Source: an uncultured Microbacteriaceae bacterium (GTDB lineage Bacteria > Actinomycetota > Actinomycetes > Actinomycetales > Microbacteriaceae). From it: a DNA stretch of 7,116 nt. Positions within the stretch are counted from its first letter, which is position 1, and every line of letters starts with the position of its first letter. Positions 5,484-7,116 of the stretch are shown one piece after another. The position numbers and the translations under genes were made by a program. Location of the stretch: contig CALBMG010000206.1 of the NCBI GenBank assembly GCA_937896185.1, positions 1-7,116 on the forward strand, given 5' to 3'. The notes under the pieces were generated by a model. The model searched no databases. It was not told where the DNA came from and was given only the letters and a program-made list of their open reading frames with translations.

Positions 5484-5515
5484 GGACGGCAGTGGGACGG
5501 CAGTGGGACGGCAGT
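5483..5515 (+). repeat. Three exact tandem copies of an 11-bp repeat
   Basis: The unit GGGACGGCAGT occurs three times without interruption at 5483-5493, 5494-5504 and 5505-5515. The first G is the last base of the preceding TAG stop. The period of 11 is close to one DNA helical turn, as in protein-binding iterons or operators. It follows a gene with a winged-helix-like C-terminus. Perfect identity of all three units suggests recent expansion or strong constraint. No neighbouring AT-rich unwinding element typical of an origin is present. Confidence 0.9.
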
Positions 5516-5540
5516 GGTGTTGTGACGACGGCGGGTTAGG

Positions 5541-5714
5541 ATGCTTCACGCGGGGACGACCACCCGCACCGCGATGGCGGCGGCAACGGCCCGACGGTTT
5601 CGCCGGCACCGTAAAAACGGCGGTTTGGTGGTCAAGACCGAGAGCGACGGAAGGCTGGCAGCGGTCCTAGACAAACGCGGCTTGCTGGAAGTACGGAAGG
5701 TCAGTCCGGCGTAG
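5541..5714 (+). CDS. Possible 57-residue basic ORF overlapping tRNA-like copy 1
   Basis: The frame runs from ATG 5541 to TAG 5712-5714; a second in-frame ATG at 5574 would give 46 residues. The Shine-Dalgarno is weak (GTTAGG abutting the first ATG). The N-terminus is Ala/Arg/Thr-rich and the second half looks protein-like (KNGGLVVKTESDGRLAAVLD, then KRGLLEVRKVSPA). It covers the entire 5' part of tRNA-like copy 1, and its stop lies in the anticodon-like loop. Copy 2 keeps a matching piece in the same phase (LGVKAEN then VSPA) but with 54 nt fewer and an in-frame stop upstream. Either this is a real small gene that shares DNA with the RNA, or the coding appearance is fortuitous. Confidence 0.35.
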   Translation: MLHAGTTTRTAMAAATARRFRRHRKNGGLVVKTESDGRLAAVLDKRGLLEVRKVSPA

Positions 5715-5764
5715 TACCCCGGATGGTCGCGAGACCTGTGCTGGTTCGACTCCAGCGGCCACCA
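5627..5764 (+). ncRNA. tRNA-like RNA, copy 1, with expanded D loop
   Basis: Bases fold as a cloverleaf with exact tRNA spacing. The acceptor GGTGGTC 5627-5633 pairs with GGCCACC 5757-5763 (one G-U). Two unpaired bases (AA) follow, then D stem GACC 5636-5639 with GGTC 5699-5702, and one base (A5703). The anticodon-like stem is GTCCGG 5704-5709 with CCGGAT 5719-5724 around the 9-nt loop CGTAGTACC. Then come the variable arm GGTC-GCGA-GACC 5725-5736 and the T arm GCTGG-TTCGACT-CCAGC 5740-5756, which is canonical and joined directly to the acceptor. A5764 would be the discriminator; CCA is not encoded. The D loop is 59 nt instead of about 8-10. The 9-nt anticodon loop and expanded D loop mean it may not be a working tRNA. 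It could be a tRNA-derived regulatory RNA, an interrupted tRNA or a remnant. Confidence 0.55.
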
Positions 5765-5930
5765 CTGACAACGCGACCCACATTCGCCGGCTTGTTTCTC
5801 ATCTCGGACGGCGAGTAGGTGCGGCGTGGCCCCGGCCGTGTGGAACACGGGGCAGCTTTCACGGAGGGAGGTGGTCCAGTCTACGGGTTGAGGGATGCCG
5901 GAGCCTGTAACCGGCAGAGAACAGGCACTT
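5765..5930. other. Spacer between tRNA-like copies, with hairpins and no gene
   Basis: No supported coding frame. Visible structures are a hairpin CCGTGT-GGA-ACACGG (5836-5850), which can be extended across a GG bulge, and TGCCGG with CCGGCA around a 9-nt loop (5895-5915). The second repeats the 6-bp stem and 9-nt loop geometry of the anticodon-like arms, and copy 1 has a corresponding CGCCG and CGGCG hairpin just upstream of its acceptor (about 5600-5623). GGTGGTC at 5870-5876 repeats copy 1's acceptor strand. The spacer may belong to a longer structured transcript. Confidence 0.4.
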
Positions 5931-6018
5931 GGGGGTCAAGGCAGAGAATGTCAGTCCGGCGTCGTACCCCGGACGGTCGCTTGCGACCTAATGCTGTGTG
6001 CAAATCCAGCGGCCCCCA
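5931..6018 (+). ncRNA. tRNA-like RNA, copy 2
   Basis: A second, shorter copy of 88 nt, the size of a long-variable-arm tRNA (Ser/Leu/Tyr class). The acceptor GGGGGTC 5931-5937 pairs with GGCCCCC 6011-6017. AA follows, then D stem GGCA 5940-5943 with TGTC 5949-5952 around GAGAA, and A5953. The anticodon-like stem GTCCGG 5954-5959 pairs with CCGGAC 5969-5974 around CGTCGTACC. The variable arm is GGTCGC-TT-GCGACC 5975-5988. The T arm is imperfect: GCTG pairs with CAGC, plus one further G-C pair if T5997 is bulged, leaving the 7-nt loop TGCAAAT. A6018 would be the discriminator; CCA is not encoded. The D loop lacks the conserved GG and position 8 is A rather than U, so aminoacylation is doubtful. 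A central anticodon reading would be CGT (AGT in copy 1), but the 9-nt loop makes any assignment unsafe. Confidence 0.55.
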
Positions 6019-6020
6019 CT

Positions 6021-6037
6021 GCCCGCACGTCGCGGGC
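6021..6037 (+). promoter_or_regulatory. GC-rich hairpin after tRNA-like copy 2
   Basis: GCCCGC 6021-6026 and GCGGGC 6032-6037 form a perfect 6-bp stem with a 5-nt loop. It lies two bases after the end of the tRNA-like RNA and six bases before the AAGGAG ribosome binding site of the next gene. No run of T follows, so it is not a classical terminator. It could mark an RNA 3' end, act as a processing signal, or influence initiation of the downstream gene. Confidence 0.45.
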
Positions 6038-6054
6038 TTCACGAAGGAGAAGTG

Positions 6055-6309
6055 ATGCGAAAGTTCCTGTTCGCCGGCGCTCTGGCGCTGGCTGCTCCGC
6101 TCTACGTCCACAGCGAGGCCCACGCCGGCAACTGCCGCCTATTCCCGCGACTCGCGGCCCGCACGGCGAAGCCCGCGACCTGCTCCACGCCCGTACCGTC
6201 GCGGCCCGTCGTCACGATGGCGAACGTCGGCCGGGCGGTCGTGACGGCACCGGCTAAGGTGCTGCGGGCGGTCGCGGGGCCGACGTGTGCGAACGGCGTG
6301 TGTAAGTAG
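6055..6309 (+). CDS. Small secreted Cys-containing protein
   Basis: An 84-residue protein. The ATG at 6055 has AAGGAG (6044-6049) five bases upstream; the adjacent in-frame GTG at 6052 is less likely. Residues 1-24 form a clear Sec signal peptide: basic MRK, a hydrophobic core FLFAGALALAAPLYV, and a signal peptidase I site after AHA (SEAHA then GN). The mature part is about 61 residues, basic and low in acidic residues, with cysteines in GNCRLF, ATCST and the C-terminal PTCANGVCK, enough for two disulfides. Short secreted proteins ending in a C-x4-C motif like this are common in Gemmata-type planctomycetes, with unknown function. It follows the tRNA-like region with its own ribosome binding site. 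Confidence 0.8.
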   Translation: MRKFLFAGALALAAPLYVHSEAHAGNCRLFPRLAARTAKPATCSTPVPSRPVVTMANVGRAVVTAPAKVLRAVAGPTCANGVCK

Positions 6310-6312
6310 CGA

Positions 6313-6373
6313 CCCACCGCCCGGCCGGGCACTCGTGGTGCGGCCGTTGAGGGGACGGCACCGGCCGGGTGGG
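6313..6373 (+). repeat. Imperfect GC-rich inverted repeat, possible terminator or regulatory stem
   Basis: CCCACC plus CCGGCC on the left (6313-6326, with an internal 2-3-base bulge) can pair with GGCCGGGTGGG on the right (6363-6373). The loop is about 36 nt, and the left arm also contains the short palindrome CCCGGCCGGG (6320-6329). It begins just after the stop of the secreted-protein gene and ends about 30 bases before the next start. No T tract follows. It could be a rho-independent-like structure with a degenerate tail, or a leader structure of the following operon. Confidence 0.4.
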
Positions 6374-6404
6374 AATGTTTCAAACGAGCGAGAGGGGCGA
6401 TGCG

Positions 6405-6671
6405 ATGGCGGGCCAACTCGATTACACGAACCGACCGATTCCGGCGGACGAAACGCCGGAGACCGTAATCAAGGTCTGGAAAGTCTCGCCATCCGCCGCC
6501 GAATTCGACGACTACCTGATTCGCGGTTGGCAGGGCATGCTGACGTTCGTCCGTGACCAGATGGAACGGATGCTGGAGGACGTCGACGACGAAGCTACCG
6601 CCGCGAGCATCCATGTCGAGCTTGTGGAGATGACACGGCAAGAACTGGACGAAGCGGAGGACGACGTATGA
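6405..6671 (+). CDS. Hypothetical acidic helical protein
   Basis: An 88-residue protein of unknown function. The ATG at 6405 is chosen because GAGAGGGG (6390-6397) is at Shine-Dalgarno distance; an in-frame ATG at 6375 with no visible ribosome binding site would add ten residues. The start MAGQLDYTNRPIPADETPET is polar. The rest is helical: AAEFDDYLIRGWQGMLTFVRDQM (about 31-53), ERMLEDVDDEATAASIHVEL, and TRQELDEAEDDV. It is strongly acidic, with no membrane or signal segment and no cysteines. Its stop overlaps the start of the membrane-protein gene (ATGA), so the two are probably made together and may act together. Confidence 0.72.
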   Translation: MAGQLDYTNRPIPADETPETVIKVWKVSPSAAEFDDYLIRGWQGMLTFVRDQMERMLEDVDDEATAASIHVELVEMTRQELDEAEDDV

Positions 6672-6862
6672 CCACCTACCGCCCGCTCCTCATCGCCGTC
6701 GCCCGGTTCGCCGTGGTAGCGATCCTCGGCGTCGTGCTGTTCGACCGTCTGCTCGCCTGGACCGTCGTCGAATGCCTCGCGTTCGCCGTCGGGTGCGCCG
6801 CCCTGGTGCTGCTCTGGATCGCGTTCAGCCTGACGGAGGAACGCCGGGAGAAATCGAAATGA
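6668..6862 (+). CDS. Small two-helix membrane protein
   Basis: A 64-residue integral membrane protein. The ATG at 6668 overlaps the previous stop (ATGA), with GGAGG at 6656-6660. Two hydrophobic segments are evident: about residues 7-25 (LIAVARFAVVAILGVVLF) and about 32-53 (VVECLAFAVGCAALVLLWIAF), joined by a short loop. The C-terminal tail TEERREKSK is strongly charged and by the positive-inside rule is probably cytoplasmic, giving an N-in/C-in hairpin. Size and shape recall small phage membrane proteins such as holins, but there is no endolysin gene nearby and no specific motif, so that identity is not claimed. The stop overlaps the next start (ATGA). Confidence 0.75.
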   Translation: MTTYRPLLIAVARFAVVAILGVVLFDRLLAWTVVECLAFAVGCAALVLLWIAFSLTEERREKSK

Positions 6863-7116
6863 ATCAATTACCGCCTCGTTGTGAACGTTCGTGGATTCAG
6901 ACTTTCACCGGCCGGCAGTTCTGGCCGCTAAATCCGCACGCCGATGACATCTGCATTGAAGACATCGCCCACGCACTCGCGAACAAGTGCCGGTACACCG
7001 GCCACACGCGGAGGTTCTACAGCGTCGCGCAGCACGCATGTCTCTGTTCGGATCACAGCCCGAATCCAAAGTGGGCACTGATGCACGACGCCAGTGAAGC
7101 GTACCTGCCCGACGTG
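6859..7116 (+). CDS. HD-domain phosphohydrolase (YfbR/5'-deoxynucleotidase-like), 3' end cut by window
   Basis: The first 86 residues are in view; the rest lies beyond the right edge. The ATG at 6859 overlaps the preceding stop (ATGA), with GGGAG at 6846-6850. The sequence shows the N-terminal part of the HD superfamily fold common in phages: IQTFTGRQFWPLNP, then IEDIAHALANKCRYTGH, then RRFYSVAQHACLCSDH, then ALMHDASEAYLPDV. The histidine of AQHA and the HD of MHDASEAYL are the expected metal ligands; the distal aspartate would be past the edge. Relatives such as YfbR hydrolyse deoxynucleoside monophosphates, and phage-encoded versions are thought to shape nucleotide pools. Specific substrate is inferred. 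The PLNPHADDICIEDIAHAL opening is typical of the phage-encoded form. Confidence 0.88.
   Translation, partial: MNQLPPRCERSWIQTFTGRQFWPLNPHADDICIEDIAHALANKCRYTGHTRRFYSVAQHACLCSDHSPNPKWALMHDASEAYLPDV

Noticed and set aside
4333..5515. CRISPR array
   Set aside because: Both repeat sets are direct tandem repeats with no spacers, and unit lengths are 6 and 11 bp. No cas genes are present.
5627..5764. Group I intron or tmRNA
   Set aside because: No P/Q/R/S-type core was recognised for a group I intron. For tmRNA, there is no large insertion with a tag reading frame, and an anticodon-like arm is present.
5546..5848. Minus-strand 100-codon frame across tRNA-like copy 1
   Set aside because: Antisense to structured RNA and to the possible plus-strand ORF, no ribosome binding site, and composition not protein-like.
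5901..5926. Alternative hairpin GCCTGT with ACAGGC
   Set aside because: It competes with the TGCCGG/CCGGCA hairpin, which has a shorter loop and a counterpart upstream of copy 1. It cannot be decided by eye, so it is not listed as a feature.
5627..6018. Integron attC sites
   Set aside because: The paired structures lack the RYYYAAC and GTTRRRY core boxes and have exact tRNA-type stem spacing with a canonical T arm in copy 1.
5819..6257. Plus-strand frames at 5819-6055 and 5895-6257
   Set aside because: The first has unlikely composition and no ribosome binding site. Both cover the tRNA-like copy 2, and the second runs out of frame through the signal-peptide gene.

Overview
The window is GC-rich, compact and entirely plus-strand in its coding content. 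The most telling taxonomic mark is a protein (2179-3012) that opens with the TIGR02996 domain, which is strongly associated with Gemmata-like planctomycetes. With the high GC and the small family-type proteins, this points to a Gemmataceae planctomycete or a phage or prophage of one. The run of tiny, tightly overlapping genes of unknown function, a phage-type HD phosphohydrolase at the right edge and tRNA-like structures are what an accessory or prophage-like region looks like. No integrase, capsid or terminase gene is in view, so 'prophage' is an inference.

Layout. 1-4275: twelve small genes plus one possible 19-residue mini-ORF. They are chained by ATGA, GTGA and TGATG overlaps or very short gaps and are almost certainly one polycistronic, translationally coupled unit. 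Recognisable items are a GWYW-type small phage-like protein (1530-1952), the TIGR02996 protein, a protein with four CxxC repeats like the DnaJ zinc domain (3192-3623), and a 27-residue mini-protein with a perfect Shine-Dalgarno sequence (3620-3703). 4276-4648: no confident gene. It is dominated by a 189-bp GTCNNN hexamer satellite. 4649-5483: an 89-residue protein of a family recognisable by its WVADTGRF motif, a possible 31-residue ORF, and a protein with a probable C-terminal winged-helix-like segment.

5484-6054 is the unusual part. It has three exact copies of an 11-bp tandem repeat, a possible small ORF, and two diverged copies of a tRNA-like RNA about 300 bp apart. Both copies fold into a cloverleaf with a 7-bp acceptor stem, 2-nt spacer, 4-bp D stem, 1-nt spacer, 6-bp anticodon-like stem with 9-nt loop, variable arm, T arm, and acceptor 3' strand. 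The acceptor and D stems differ between copies by compensating base changes. Copy 1 carries an extra 54 nt in the D loop. I regard this as the best candidate for something undescribed.

6055-7116: a small predicted secreted protein, then a second overlapping operon of three genes: an 88-residue acidic protein, a two-helix membrane protein, and an HD-domain nucleotidase-like protein cut by the window edge.

No convincing sigma-70-type promoter or classical U-tract terminator could be identified by eye. Most products are hypothetical and no shared pathway can be claimed.
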